Counted from the stretch's first letter, positions 9,226 through 18,725 are shown. The stretch is 64,000 nucleotides of DNA from Myxococcota bacterium (GCA_022842935.1 JALHOP010000016.1:1-64000), one strand, 5' to 3'. Made by a program: numbers and translations. The notes: generated from the sequence alone by a model not told the origin.

Positions 9226-10503
9226 CTAGTCTGTCTGCTGCGGCGGACTTGGCAACATCGATGGGGCATCGCTCGTCCCTGATGGCGCCGCTTGTGGCGC
9301 GACGTCGCCTGGCTTGCGATTTCTCATGAAGCGACACCAGCGCCCGATGAGGTTACGCTCCTCTTCGGTCATCTTGGTGATGTTGCCCTGAGGCATGGCC
9401 TCGGTCTCCACGACCTGCTTGTAGATGCGTTCGTGGTTTGCTTCGATGGTCGCAGCGTCCTCGAAGGCGAGCCCCTGTGGCGCCACCATGAGGCCGGGGA
9501 AGCTCGGCTTCTTCGCGTGGCAGCGCGTGCAGCGCAGACCGATGACGGAGTGAACCTCTTCGAGGGTCGGCGGCGGCCCAACGTCGGCCTCCGCGTTCTG
9601 GCTCGGCGCCATGGCAATGATGAGCGCAAGGAACATGGCGGTCGCGGCGAGCGGCAACGCGATGACGACCTTACCCTTGTGCCGAAGATTGAAGAAATGC
9701 CGGATGAGCACCGCCGCAACCATGATGACGGCGAGCACGAGCCAAGCGCGCGGGTGCTGATACGTCATGGGGAAGTGATTGCTCACCATGATGAAGAGCA
9801 CCGGCAGCGTCAGGTAGTTGTTGTGAACCGACCGCTGCTTGCCGCGTCGACCGTCCTCGGGGTTCGGCTTCTCACCCCGCTTCATGGCTTCGACCACGCG
9901 GCGCTGTCCTGGGATGATCACCATCAGAACATTTGCCGCCATCATGGTGCCAATCATGGCGCCGACGTGGAGATAAGCGGCGCGCGCGTTGAACACCTTG
10001 GTCAATGCCCATGAGGCCACGATGAGGAGCACGAAGCCAACGATGGCGAGGGGCTTGTCCGCTTTACCGAACACGCGGCACATGACGTCGTAGACGACCC
10101 AGCCTCCCGCGAGGACGCCGAGCGAGGTACCAATCGCTGCGCCGGGCGAAATATCGAGGACGGCCTGGTCCACGAGATAGGCGGTCGCGTTGAAGTAGTA
10201 CACCCACACGAGGAGAAGGAAACCGCTGATCCAGGTGGTGTAAGCCTCCCACTTGAACCAGTGGAGGTCGGCGGGCAGCGACGCTGGGGCCACCATGTAC
10301 TTCTGCGGATTGTAGAACCCGCCGCCATGCACCGCCCAGAGCTCGCCCGATACCCCCTTCTTCTGCAGGTCGGGGTCGGTCGGCGCCTTCAGGCTGTTGT
10401 CGAGCCAGATGAAATAGAACGAAGCGCCTATCCACGCCACGCCAGCAATGAAGTGCAGCCACCGCGTGAGCATCGCCGCCCAATCGAGCAGATAGGCCCC
10501 CAT
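9226..10503 (-). CDS. puuD: Urate hydroxylase PuuD (membrane urate oxidase with cytochrome c tail)
   Basis: A 425-residue inner-membrane protein that oxidises urate to 5-hydroxyisourate, passing electrons through its cytochrome c domain. About eight hydrophobic helices fill the first 300 residues, starting with LTRWLHFIAGVAWIGASFYF, the conserved N-terminus of the family. A single haem-binding CTRCH sits near residue 323 in a soluble C-terminal domain. Length and layout match known PuuD proteins. It lies three bases downstream of uraH on the same strand, so it forms a two-gene operon with the next pathway enzyme and diverges from puuE-uraD-alc-allA. Confidence 0.93.
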   Translation of the reverse strand: MGAYLLDWAAMLTRWLHFIAGVAWIGASFYFIWLDNSLKAPTDPDLQKKGVSGELWAVHGGGFYNPQKYMVAPASLPADLHWFKWEAYTTWISGFLLLVWVYYFNATAYLVDQAVLDISPGAAIGTSLGVLAGGWVVYDVMCRVFGKADKPLAIVGFVLLIVASWALTKVFNARAAYLHVGAMIGTMMAANVLMVIIPGQRRVVEAMKRGEKPNPEDGRRGKQRSVHNNYLTLPVLFIMVSNHFPMTYQHPRAWLVLAVIMVAAVLIRHFFNLRHKGKVVIALPLAATAMFLALIIAMAPSQNAEADVGPPPTLEEVHSVIGLRCTRCHAKKPSFPGLMVAPQGLAFEDAATIEANHERIYKQVVETEAMPQGNITKMTEEERNLIGRWCRFMRNRKPGDVAPQAAPSGTSDAPSMLPSPPQQTD

Positions 10504-10506
10504 CTC

Positions 10507-10857
10507 TCAGCTCCCCCGATAGGTTGTGTAGCTCCAGGGAGAAACCAGCAGCGGTACGTGATAGTGGCCAGCCACATCCGCGATACCGAACGTAAGAGTC
10601 ACGACATCGACGAACCGCGGTTCCGGCAGGCGCACACCCTGCGACGCGAAGTAGTTACCGGCATGAAAAACCAGCTCGTAGCGGCCGATGGCCATGGCAT
10701 CGCCTTCGAGCAATGGCTGTTCACAGCGACCATCGGCGTTGGTGCGCGTCTTCTTGAGCAGACGGCGGCCACTGTCGACCGCATAAAGCTCGACCTCGAT
10801 GTCCGCGCCGGGCTTGCCGTGCGCGGTATCCAACACGTGTGTCGTCAGGCGTCCCAT
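10507..10857 (-). CDS. uraH: 5-Hydroxyisourate hydrolase (transthyretin-like)
   Basis: This 116-residue enzyme hydrolyses 5-hydroxyisourate, the product of PuuD, to OHCU. It has the family's N-terminal LTTHVLDTAHGKPG, the middle GRYELVFHAGNYF, and the invariant C-terminal YRGS. No signal peptide, so it is cytoplasmic. It is the first gene of the leftward operon with puuD. The 62-base gap to the divergent puuE start must hold the promoters of both arms. Confidence 0.95.
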   Translation of the reverse strand: MGRLTTHVLDTAHGKPGADIEVELYAVDSGRRLLKKTRTNADGRCEQPLLEGDAMAIGRYELVFHAGNYFASQGVRLPEPRFVDVVTLTFGIADVAGHYHVPLLVSPWSYTTYRGS

Positions 10858-10919
10858 CGTAGCTCCGGGTATTTGCGTGAGGGGCTTGGTGTTTGCAATA
10901 GAAGAGAATCAAGAGCGTC

Positions 10920-11828
10920 ATGACGTACCCCCGCGACCTCAAAGGCTACGGCCGCCGCCCTCCTTTTGCCGATTGGCCGGACCGGGCCCGCATTGCGGTG
11001 CAGTTTGTGCTCAACTACGAGGAGGGAGGCGAAAACAACGTCCTCCACGGTGACCCTGCGTCCGAGACCTTCCTGTCGGAGATCATCGGCGCGCAGGCAT
11101 TCCCCATGCGCCACATGAGCATGGAAAGCATGTACGAATACGGCAGTCGCGCGGGTGTCTGGCGCATCCTCGCCGAGTTCGAGCGCCGCAAGCTTCCGCT
11201 CACTGTCTTCGGCGTCACCATGGCGATGGAGCGCCACCCCGAGGTGGTGCAAGCTTTGCTGGAAGCCAAACACGAAATTGCAAGCCATGGGCTGCGCTGG
11301 ATCAGCTACCAGACGATGGACGAGGCCACCGAACGCCGACACCTGCACGAGGCAGTCGCGGCCATGAAGAGAATGACCGGTGCCGCGCCGCTCGGCTGGT
11401 ACACCGGGCGCGACAGCCCACAAACGCGCAAGCTCGTGGTCGAGCACGGTGGCTTCCTTTACGACTCCGACTCCTACGCCGACGACCTCCCCTATTGGAC
11501 GACCGTCGACGGCAAAGCACACTTGGTCGTGCCCTACACGCTCGACACCAACGACATGCGTTTCGCCACCGCGCAGGGATTCAACTCGGGCGACCAGTTC
11601 TTTGCGTACCTGCGCGACGCCTTCGACGTGCTCTACGCCGAGGGCGACGAGACGCCGAAGATGCTTTCTGTCGGACTCCACTGCCGAATCGTCGGGCGAC
11701 CCGCTCGCTTCAGAGCACTGCAGCGCTTCCTCGATCACATCGAAGCCCACGACCGCGTCTGGGTGTGTCGACGCGCCGACATCGCGCGTCACTGGACAGC
11801 ACGTCATCCCGCGGGGAGCGGCACATGA
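10920..11828 (+). CDS. puuE: Allantoinase PuuE (polysaccharide-deacetylase fold)
   Basis: A 302-residue cytoplasmic hydrolase that opens allantoin to allantoate. It belongs to the cofactor-independent, NodB-fold allantoinases rather than the amidohydrolase (AllB) type. It carries the family hallmarks MTYPRDLKGYGRRPPFADWP at the N-terminus, then VQFVLNYEEGGENNVLHGD and the C-terminal LSVGLHCRIVGRPARF. It is the first gene of a rightward operon, and its TGA overlaps the uraD ATG by four bases (ATGA). Confidence 0.94.
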   Translation: MTYPRDLKGYGRRPPFADWPDRARIAVQFVLNYEEGGENNVLHGDPASETFLSEIIGAQAFPMRHMSMESMYEYGSRAGVWRILAEFERRKLPLTVFGVTMAMERHPEVVQALLEAKHEIASHGLRWISYQTMDEATERRHLHEAVAAMKRMTGAAPLGWYTGRDSPQTRKLVVEHGGFLYDSDSYADDLPYWTTVDGKAHLVVPYTLDTNDMRFATAQGFNSGDQFFAYLRDAFDVLYAEGDETPKMLSVGLHCRIVGRPARFRALQRFLDHIEAHDRVWVCRRADIARHWTARHPAGSGT

Positions 11829-12346
11829 AGCGCTACGGTCTGCGAGAGCTATCGAGCATGTCCGAAGACGACTTCGTGGCCGTCCTCGGTGGCATCTTCG
11901 AACACTCACCGTGGGTTGCGAGGTCCGCTTTCGCGAAGCGGCCGTTCCCGTCAACCGCCGCTCTCCACTCCGCCATGGAAGACGTCGTCGACAACGCAGG
12001 CCTCGAAGCACAGCTCACTCTCATTCGCGCCCACCCCGAGCTTGCGAGCAAAGCAGCGGTGCGCAAGGAGCTCACGGAGCATTCCAATCGCGAACAAGCC
12101 GGCGCGGGACTCACCGAGTGTAGCCCCGAAGAGCTCGCGCGTTTGCAGCAGCTCAACCGCGCCTACAACGCCAAGTTCGGGTTCCCCTTCATCCTCGCGG
12201 TCAAGGGTCACAACCGTCAAAGCATCATCGACAACTTCGCGCGGCGGCTCGATTCGGACCGCGCCACCGAGATACGCGAGTGCATTCGCCAGATCGCTCG
12301 GATCGCAAGCTTCCGTCTCCAAGATCTCGTCGACGAAAGTCGCTAG
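11825..12346 (+). CDS. uraD: OHCU decarboxylase
   Basis: A 173-residue enzyme that decarboxylates 2-oxo-4-hydroxy-4-carboxy-5-ureidoimidazoline to S-allantoin. Family signatures are the active-site HSPWVA (about 26-31) and the C-terminal [15 protein letters not shown] chose the ATG at 11825 because the frame upstream is not conserved-looking and this start overlaps the puuE stop. It completes the uraH-uraD pair split over the two divergent arms of the cluster. Confidence 0.93.
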   Translation: MKRYGLRELSSMSEDDFVAVLGGIFEHSPWVARSAFAKRPFPSTAALHSAMEDVVDNAGLEAQLTLIRAHPELASKAAVRKELTEHSNREQAGAGLTECSPEELARLQQLNRAYNAKFGFPFILAVKGHNRQSIIDNFARRLDSDRATEIRECIRQIARIASFRLQDLVDESR

Positions 12347-12354
12347 GAACTCCC

Positions 12355-13350
12355 ATGCAACCAGACCCATCGCTGCCCAGCTTCACCCGCCTGACAAACC
12401 TTGCGCAGGCCCGCCTTGGAGCCAAAGCCCTCGCCTGCTCCGACGACTTTTTCGCCGAGATGAGCCGGATGCTCCAGAACGAGCCGGCGGTCTTCATCCC
12501 TGGAAAATACGACGACAACGGCAAGTGGATGGACGGTTGGGAGTCGCGTCGCAAGCGCGTCGCTGGTCACGACTGGTGCGTAGTGAAGCTTGGCGTGGCG
12601 GGACGCATCCGCGGAGTGGATGTCGACACCAGCTACTTCACCGGCAACTACCCACCAGCGGCGTCACTCGAGGCGGCGAACATCAGCGGCGACCCCGACG
12701 CGAGCACGGTGTGGACCGAGGTGCTCCCCGCGACCCCCCTGAAGGGCACGTCGCACAACTATGCGCCTGTCGATAATAGCGGTGTATGGACACACGTCCG
12801 ACTGAACATCTTTCCGGACGGCGGTGTCGCCCGTTTGCGCGTCTATGGCGACGTCCACAAGGACTGGTCCAAGAACGACAGAAGCGCCGTCTACGATCTC
12901 GTCGCCCTGGAAAACGGGGGACGCGCGGTCGGCTGGAATGACGCGCACTACAACATGCCAGAGCAGCTCCTGCTGCCCGGGCGTGGCGTGAACATGGGCG
13001 ACGGCTGGGAGACGCGCCGGCGTCGCGAACCTGGCAACGACTGGTGCGTTCTTGCGCTTGGTCACCCTGGCGTCGTCGAGAAGGTCGAAGTCGATACCGC
13101 CTTCTACAAGGGCAACTTCCCCGACCGGTGCAGCATCCAGGCCGCCCACATCGCGAGCGGCACCGACCAATCCATCATCACGCAAAGCATGTTCTGGCCC
13201 ATACTCTTGCCCGAGCAGAAGCTCGCCGCCGACAAGCAGCTCTACTTCGCCAGAGAAGTCGAAAAGCACGGTCCCATCACCCACGTTCGCTTCAACATCA
13301 TCCCCGACGGCGGCGTCTCTCGGCTGCGTCTCTTCGGACGCTTGGCGTGA
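12355..13350 (+). CDS. alc: Allantoicase
   Basis: This 331-residue enzyme hydrolyses allantoate to ureidoglycolate and urea. It consists of two homologous allantoicase repeats. Each has a GWExRRxR motif (about residues 62 and 217), a DWC and a DTxxxxGN(Y/F)P motif, as expected. The start at 12355 lies nine bases after uraD. Its TGA overlaps the GTG start of allA. Use of Alc rather than an allantoate amidohydrolase means nitrogen is released as urea. Confidence 0.94.
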   Translation: MQPDPSLPSFTRLTNLAQARLGAKALACSDDFFAEMSRMLQNEPAVFIPGKYDDNGKWMDGWESRRKRVAGHDWCVVKLGVAGRIRGVDVDTSYFTGNYPPAASLEAANISGDPDASTVWTEVLPATPLKGTSHNYAPVDNSGVWTHVRLNIFPDGGVARLRVYGDVHKDWSKNDRSAVYDLVALENGGRAVGWNDAHYNMPEQLLLPGRGVNMGDGWETRRRREPGNDWCVLALGHPGVVEKVEVDTAFYKGNFPDRCSIQAAHIASGTDQSIITQSMFWPILLPEQKLAADKQLYFAREVEKHGPITHVRFNIIPDGGVSRLRLFGRLA

Positions 13351-13853
13351 GCGAGCTCGCCGTCGAGCCTCTGACCCGCTCCGCTTTCGCGGCTTTCGGC
13401 GACGTCATCGAGCTGGACGGAGCGCACCATTACCCCATCAACGGGGGCACCTGTGAGCGATACCACGATCTCGCGCGGGTCGATGTGGGTGATGGCCGAG
13501 CTCTGCTCAATGTCTTCCGGGGGCAGGCACGCGCACTCCCGATCACGGTGACCATGCTCGAGCGCCACCCGCTCGGCAGCCAAGCGTTCGTACCGCTCTC
13601 CGAGCGCGACTACCTAGTCGTGGTCGCGCCGGCGGGTGAGCTCGACCCACGTGGGGTTCGCGCATTTCTCGCACGCGCCCGCCAAGGGGTGAACTACGCC
13701 AAAGGTGTTTGGCATCACCCGCTGCTCGCGCTCGACGTCACCAGCGATTTCCTGGTGGTCGACCGTGGTGGCCCCGGCAACAACTGCGATGAGCAGGCCA
13801 TTCCAGCCCGCTCGATCTCCGCAACGGCCGTGGCGGCCGCGCGCGCGCGTTAG
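13347..13853 (+). CDS. allA: Ureidoglycolate lyase
   Basis: A 168-residue cupin-fold lyase that splits ureidoglycolate to glyoxylate and urea, the last step of the pathway. Signatures seen: FAAFGDVIE near the start, [13 protein letters not shown] in the core and [13 protein letters not shown], which supplies metal-binding residues. The start is a GTG overlapping the alc stop (GTGA), the only start consistent with the conserved N-terminus. It closes the rightward operon. Confidence 0.93.
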   Translation: MSELAVEPLTRSAFAAFGDVIELDGAHHYPINGGTCERYHDLARVDVGDGRALLNVFRGQARALPITVTMLERHPLGSQAFVPLSERDYLVVVAPAGELDPRGVRAFLARARQGVNYAKGVWHHPLLALDVTSDFLVVDRGGPGNNCDEQAIPARSISATAVAAARAR

Positions 13854-13888
13854 AACACCACGCGACAGGCTCTCACGGCGTCGCGCCT

Positions 13889-14890
13889 CTAGTCGTCGCG
13901 CATGTCGCGATTGCGCAGCGCGATCGTCGTCATGAGACCCGCCCCAGCCCGCCCGCGCATCGCCCACCCCGCCGTGAGCATCGCAGCCTCCGATTCCTGG
14001 ACGCCACCTTGGCGCAGAAAAAAGTCGTAGGCCGAGGCCATCTCGGCGCTCGAGTGCCCGCTAGCGACGCCTGCCGCGACCAGCGACGCGCGCTGCGAGG
14101 CGGCAACACCGCGGTTCTTGAGGTCGACGTTGTGGCGCCACGCAACCATCGGGTCCGACGCGCCATGGCGAAGCATAGCGGCCGCGATGACTGCGTCGTC
14201 ATCGGGAGCGAAGCCGGCGTTGCGCAAACGCTGACTAAGTGCATCGAAGCTATCGCGGGCGCCGCTCGCGAGCTCGGCGGTCGCGAGCGCCGAAGCCGCG
14301 ACATCTGAACGTCCGCTGTCGAGGAAGCCGCGAAAGCGCTGATAGATGAGTTCGATGTCCATGCCAGTGCCAGCGTGCGCGTTAGCGAGCATGGCCGCCG
14401 CGTTCGGCGAAACTCTGTCATAGCGGACAAAGGAGCGGTAAGCCGCAAGGGTAGTTCCGATGTCGGCGTTACGCTCGACACCGGCGACCGCCAGCAACGC
14501 AGCCTGCGGCACATCGACGCGCTGGCCTTCGAGGTAGCGGCTGTATTCCGCGGTGGAGCGCGCGGGGTCGGCGCTCGATGCCGCCATCATCGCAGCCGGA
14601 GTGCCTTCGTCGAGGTCGTGAGCGATTGCGCGGTAGCGGGCAAGCACCGCGCGCAGAGCGGTGGTCTCGGGGCCGTCGACAGCCTCGGCGAGCCGAGCGC
14701 CCATGACTGGAGTTCCTGCCTCGGGCGTGGCGCCGGTTAGAGCAAGGAAGCGCCCGCCGGGACCTTCAATACCGTCCCCGTCAACAACTCGCACCGATGT
14801 GATGGCCGGCGGAGCGGACGCCTCGTGTTCGACGCCGTGGAGAGCCGCTGTCCGACCATCAACCTCGCGAACCGCCCATGTGCCAAGCAT
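13889..14890 (-). CDS. Unknown Ala-rich helical protein (333 residues)
   Basis: No signal peptide, no membrane segment. From about residue 80 the protein is a chain of helices with spaced conserved-looking units such as (A/S)xAAMLxxAxAxxG and VAAGVASGHSSAEM, suggesting helical repeats. I chose the ATG at 14890 because residues before it look random and a GAGG site lies about 8 bases upstream. Family not recognised. It resembles in composition the unknown proteins at 16104-17555 and 20214-21341, and may belong to the same group of signal-less proteins. Confidence 0.65.
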   Translation of the reverse strand: MLGTWAVREVDGRTAALHGVEHEASAPPAITSVRVVDGDGIEGPGGRFLALTGATPEAGTPVMGARLAEAVDGPETTALRAVLARYRAIAHDLDEGTPAAMMAASSADPARSTAEYSRYLEGQRVDVPQAALLAVAGVERNADIGTTLAAYRSFVRYDRVSPNAAAMLANAHAGTGMDIELIYQRFRGFLDSGRSDVAASALATAELASGARDSFDALSQRLRNAGFAPDDDAVIAAAMLRHGASDPMVAWRHNVDLKNRGVAASQRASLVAAGVASGHSSAEMASAYDFFLRQGGVQESEAAMLTAGWAMRGRAGAGLMTTIALRNRDMRDD

Positions 14891-14948
14891 GATAGACCTC
14901 ACCCGGAGCCGGTTTATCGGCGCCTCGTCGGGAGAGACGGCCTCACCC

Positions 14949-15566
14949 ATGGATGACATCGAGTCAGAGTTCAAAGCCCGCGGGCTCATCTACGCGCACA
15001 AAAACATCTTCGACACTCCGGAGCTCGAGGCCGCGATTCTCCATCAGTCGCGCAACAACGCGCCGGCGCCGTTCGCGATGCTCCACTACAAACCGCTGTC
15101 GCGCATCGACCTCATCACCGGCGTCATGCGCGACCTTCCCGTCCGGCGCCATCCGCCCGTCGCGATCCGATCGGCGGGCAGCGCCGGCGATGGCCTGTTC
15201 GCGACGAGCGCAATCGCACCGGGGACCTTCCTGGGCGAATACACGGGTCGGATCTGCGTCGTGCCTCACACCGAAGTGCAGGCGGTGGGCAACCGTAACG
15301 GGTACTTGTTCTTACTGGGGCTCTTGGGACCCTTTATGCACGACGGCGTCATGGCTCATGTACTCATCGACGCCGAGCCGGCTGGCAATCACACCCGCTT
15401 CGCCAACCACTCATTCGCGCCCAACTGCGCGTCGGGGTCCGTGTTGCTCGATGATGGATGGCATGTCTTTCTCGCAACCAACCGAGCGGTCATGCCCGGC
15501 GAGCAGCTGGTGTACGACTATGGCAAGGCCTACTGGACCAACCGGCCGCATCCTCTCGCGCTTTAG
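14949..15566 (+). CDS. SET-domain protein (putative protein lysine methyltransferase)
   Basis: A 205-residue protein. Its first 65 residues are unassigned. The rest is a SET domain: GDGLFATSAIAPGTFLGEY (about 79-97), the cofactor/substrate motif RFANHSFAPNCASG (about 152) and the C-terminal GEQLVYDYG. These are the residues that bind S-adenosylmethionine and form the pseudoknot. There is no post-SET cysteine cluster. In bacteria SET proteins either methylate the cell's own proteins or act as effectors on eukaryotic hosts; the sequence does not decide. It is divergent from the 13889-14890 gene. Confidence 0.85.
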   Translation: MDDIESEFKARGLIYAHKNIFDTPELEAAILHQSRNNAPAPFAMLHYKPLSRIDLITGVMRDLPVRRHPPVAIRSAGSAGDGLFATSAIAPGTFLGEYTGRICVVPHTEVQAVGNRNGYLFLLGLLGPFMHDGVMAHVLIDAEPAGNHTRFANHSFAPNCASGSVLLDDGWHVFLATNRAVMPGEQLVYDYGKAYWTNRPHPLAL

Positions 15567-15655
15567 GTCCCCGCGAGCACGACACGTCGAAGTGCGGTAC
15601 GGCACCCTGCAGTGGCAGCCGCATGCAGCGTCGAGCCTCATCGATTGGTGGCGGG

Positions 15656-15683
15656 CGCCTCGTCCGTTTTGGCGGACGAGGCG
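15656..15683 (+). terminator. Perfect 11-bp hairpin behind the SET gene
   Basis: CGCCTCGTCCG (15656-15666) pairs with CGGACGAGGCG (15673-15683) around loop TTTTGG. It lies 90 bases after the SET gene stop. No T-tract follows. Confidence 0.45.
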
Positions 15684-15947
15684 ACCGACACCAACGTGGA
15701 TGCGGCGCGTCTAGATTTGGCGGCAACCGCCGTGACTTCCCCCGTGGCCTGCCGAGGGGCACGGGGCGTGGAGAAATGGACTGAGACAGTCGAGACGAGC
15801 GCAGTCGTGTGCTCTGGCAGCAACGCAAGCCAGTGGCCGCACACGGGTGGTCGGCGCGACGCGGGCGAGGCGCGCAGCTCGGCGGAAAAGCGCGGCTACG
15901 CCCGGGCCATGGCCCGCAATGGCGCTCACCTGAGACGTCATCGGCTC

Positions 15948-15974
15948 ATCCTTCGCTGGCCTGCAGCGAAGGAT
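15948..15974 (-). terminator. Perfect 11-bp hairpin behind the 16104-17555 gene
   Basis: ATCCTTCGCTG (15948-15958) pairs with CAGCGAAGGAT (15964-15974) around a five-base loop. It lies 130 bases beyond the minus-strand stop at 16104. Confidence 0.4.
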
Positions 15975-16103
15975 CGGGGGCGGCCCTACCCGCGCAGGCT
16001 TGGGCCTCCGTTATCGATGCCGACGGCGAGCGGTTGCGCGGAAATACCAGGAGGGCCAGGTCGACCCGCGTTTCGTCGTCGAACATGCAGGTGGCCATCG
16101 GAC

Positions 16104-17555
16104 TCACCCGCGAAAACGCTGAACGCCGAGCCGGGCGATTTCTTCGCCCTGGACCCGCGCCTGGATCGTCGAGCCACCGACGTGTTTGGCTGCTTCTGCG
16201 GCCACCGCGCGCCAGGCCTGCTGCGACTCTTCCCGCGTGACGAGCCCCAAGTGCGCGGCGTCATCGAGCGCGATTTGGAAAGCGCGTAGCTCGCCGAGCG
16301 ACATGGCGCCGTTCTGCAAAGCTGAGTCGATGAGCGCGGACCGCTGGCTCGCGGTCACTTTGGTACGCCCCGTGAGCGCATGCACGAACTGCTGCGCGAG
16401 GGCCGGATCGTGAAAATCGAAAGCGGTTCGGCGGGTGCTCTCGGCCTCGGTCGCGGCGGAACGGGCAGCGGCGGGACGCGGCGCGTTGTCGATGGCACGC
16501 GCCGCAATACTCACAGCGGCCTGCGACGCCGAGACCGTCACGGGCGCGACGTTGCGCGAGCGCGCCTCGCGCGACACCGACTCGGTCATTGCGCCACTGC
16601 CATCCTCGAGGGCCTGTGGGCGCAGGGTTGCCCCGAGCGTGCGCTGCACCACACCGCCGGGATGAACGGCGGCGAGCGCTGTATTGCGCGGGACAGAAGC
16701 GGCGGGGTCAATGACGCCAGCGGCGTTCTTTACGCCCGCATCGATGGCGCTATCGATGGCGCGGCGCCCTGCATTCGAGAGCGAGCCGCGGCGCTGTGCT
16801 TCGCCCGCCTCAGCGGACAAGCGACCCAGCTCGCCGAGTGCTATGTCCCCGCTCCGCAAGCTCGCCCGCAACGTCGGTTCGAACTGCTCGGGCTTGAGCA
16901 AGACATCGCGCGGCTGAACCGCGACGGCCCGGTTCGACATATTGCGCGCCGATTCGGCCTGAGCTTGCGAATCGATGAAGGCGCTCCAAACCGGAGGGGG
17001 AGGCGCGATGCCGAGCTTACCGTCGGACACCATCTCGGCGAGCCGGGCATCGATGCTCTGCCGAAGCGCCGCTGCGCCGATGGGGTCGATGCCGCCGCGC
17101 GCCTCGAGCTCATCGAGATGCTGGCGGGCACCAAGCAACTCACTTGGGGCGCCCTCGAAGCCACGAAGGTTGAGCACCGCCGTTTGCATCTGGCGACCCA
17201 TACGCGCCGAGCTCTGCGCCTGGGCACGACCGTCGGCGGCCTCGTCGACCAGCGTGTTGAGATTGCCGCGGGCGTTCTTCTCGTTGAAATACTCGTCGAA
17301 GCGCTGCAGTGCCTCGGTGGTCAGCTGCCGGCGGACCTCGGCAGCGATCAGGAACGCCTTCTCGGGAGCAAGCTTGCCGGACTTCACGTCGGCCATCACC
17401 TGACGCTCGAGCTGCTTTAGGTCGTTGTAGCGCGTCCCCTCGCTGTCAGTACCGATGCCGGTCTGCAGCATCGTGATGACGCGGTTGATGTTGTCATTGA
17501 GCTCAGGGCTTCCGTAACGCGAAACCCGCTGATTGTTGGCCGTCGTGGTGGTCAT
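16104..17555 (-). CDS. Unknown 483-residue helical protein
   Basis: A cytoplasmic-looking, Ala/Arg-rich, helical protein without signal peptide. Two units look related: RASLRSGDIALGELGRLSAEAGEA (middle, split here only by description) and a later unit with NGAMSLGELRAF, each of pattern G-x-(I/M)-(A/S)-L-G-E-L; similar to degenerate EF-hand-like loops. The start at 17555 (MTTTTANNQRVSRYG) is chosen because sequence before it is not protein-like; GGACGG lies seven bases upstream. It is divergent from the lipase-like gene. Function unknown. Confidence 0.7.
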   Translation of the reverse strand: MTTTTANNQRVSRYGSPELNDNINRVITMLQTGIGTDSEGTRYNDLKQLERQVMADVKSGKLAPEKAFLIAAEVRRQLTTEALQRFDEYFNEKNARGNLNTLVDEAADGRAQAQSSARMGRQMQTAVLNLRGFEGAPSELLGARQHLDELEARGGIDPIGAAALRQSIDARLAEMVSDGKLGIAPPPPVWSAFIDSQAQAESARNMSNRAVAVQPRDVLLKPEQFEPTLRASLRSGDIALGELGRLSAEAGEAQRRGSLSNAGRRAIDSAIDAGVKNAAGVIDPAASVPRNTALAAVHPGGVVQRTLGATLRPQALEDGSGAMTESVSREARSRNVAPVTVSASQAAVSIAARAIDNAPRPAAARSAATEAESTRRTAFDFHDPALAQQFVHALTGRTKVTASQRSALIDSALQNGAMSLGELRAFQIALDDAAHLGLVTREESQQAWRAVAAEAAKHVGGSTIQARVQGEEIARLGVQRFRG

Positions 17556-17624
17556 GGTGGAACCGTCCCATGAGAAGTACACGACCGTAGCCCTGCGGGT
17601 TAGTGGCGTTTTTCGGCCCACCAG

Positions 17625-17651
17625 CACCCACAGAGGCAGGCTGCGGTGTAT
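17625..17651 (+). promoter_or_regulatory. CACCC-N16-GTGTAT element, weaker variant
   Basis: CACCC at 17625-17629 and GTGTAT at 17646-17651, nine bases before the ATG at 17661. Spacing fits the shared element of this window, but the -10 half differs from CGATAA. Confidence 0.3.
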
Positions 17652-17660
17652 GTTCAGCCT

Positions 17661-18572
17661 ATGTCGGGTATCGCGCCGATCGAACCGCCCCGGGTCACGT
17701 TTTCGGCCGCTCGGTTTTCCGCGCAGAGTCGCGACGATCACGCTCCCCTTACGGACGAGAGCACGCCCATCACCGCGGGCCTTTACAAGGTCGCCGGCAA
17801 CCCGCGCCCTGAGCTCGTAGAGCCTGCTCGGGCGCTCACCCGGGTTTCGACGTTGCCACCGGCGTCCCACGCTCGCCCACCCAAGCCTCACTACGACGGT
17901 CGCGCGTGGACCCCCCAGCGCGCCCACGCCGCTTGTAAGGCGTTCTCGGACGACGCGGCGACGCGAGGAGTCAACACACTCTTGATGGGCTTCGAGGGTC
18001 TCGTCTCCTACGACGAAGACGGCACCGCCCAGGCATACGCTTGGGCCATAGGTGACCGCCGCGAACCACCCCAGGCCGCCTTGGCCAGCGGGTATGTGCT
18101 GCACGGACTCGTGAGGCCTCTCGTTCAACGTCACGGCCCCCGTATGGAGTTTCTCGTCTTCCCGCACGGGGCCGAGAGCGGCGATCCCGACGGTTTGCCA
18201 GCGACCTGCGCCCGCATCTGGCAACAGCACTCGCCTGAACGTCGCCTGGTTGTCGCCGGTCACAGCATGGGTGGCGCCTCGGCGAGCTCGCTCGCACGCA
18301 CCTTGGCTGCCAGTGACACGCGCCTCGACTTGATGGTCACCATCGACGCCGTGTCCACACCACGCACCCCACTGCAGCGCTGGGCCTCGACGTCACGCGT
18401 GTTCAACTTCCCGCGTCGCATCCGCCTGCCTGGCTTCGGGACAATCGACAAAGCTGACTTGGAGTTACGCGTACCCGATTGGCACACAGGCGTTCCGGGA
18501 CACCCCATCGTCGTCGACGCGGTGAGCCGCGAGCTCGGGGCACTCATCGATCCGCAACAGCGAACGCGCTAA
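17661..18572 (+). CDS. Lipase-like alpha/beta hydrolase
   Basis: A 303-residue protein. Residues 1-90 are Pro/Ala-rich and probably disordered. The catalytic domain follows, with the nucleophile elbow GHSMGG near 199-204 and a following DLMVTIDAVSTP strand as in class 3-type lipases and thioesterases. A likely catalytic His lies near the C-terminus in the WHTGVPGHPIVVD stretch. No signal peptide is seen. A GTG start 15 bases upstream is possible. The natural substrate is unknown; a lipid or ester is likely from the fold. It sits between unknown genes and ahead of a peptidoglycan amidase on the same strand. Confidence 0.75.
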   Translation: MSGIAPIEPPRVTFSAARFSAQSRDDHAPLTDESTPITAGLYKVAGNPRPELVEPARALTRVSTLPPASHARPPKPHYDGRAWTPQRAHAACKAFSDDAATRGVNTLLMGFEGLVSYDEDGTAQAYAWAIGDRREPPQAALASGYVLHGLVRPLVQRHGPRMEFLVFPHGAESGDPDGLPATCARIWQQHSPERRLVVAGHSMGGASASSLARTLAASDTRLDLMVTIDAVSTPRTPLQRWASTSRVFNFPRRIRLPGFGTIDKADLELRVPDWHTGVPGHPIVVDAVSRELGALIDPQQRTR

Positions 18573-18725
18573 TGCGCCAACCTAGGGCTTGTGATCGAGC
18601 AATCCGACGCGTCCGGTCACTATGCCAACCTCATCGCCGTCCGCGGCTCACCTCTCGAATGACATCCGGTGACTCGAGCACGTCTGAATTCGTCATGCTC
18701 GGTGGGCGCGTGATGCGGGACGCAG

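Larger units (their letters stand above)
15567..16103. other. Intergenic region between convergent genes, with two hairpins
   Basis: This 537-base gap has long open frames in several directions but none with convincing protein character. It contains the two perfect 11-bp hairpins listed separately, which probably end the genes on either side. I see no other feature. Confidence 0.5.

Noticed and set aside
11495..11824. Longer uraD start upstream
   Set aside because: It lies inside puuE in another frame; the conserved uraD N-terminus begins at 11825.
14890..14940. GCCGATAA before the 13889-14890 gene as a shared-element copy
   Set aside because: The -10 half matches, but no CAAC-type half is found at 15-16 bases.
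15612..16289. 225-codon plus-strand frame in the convergent gap
   Set aside because: No protein-like pattern, runs into the coding part of the minus-strand gene, and contains two hairpins.
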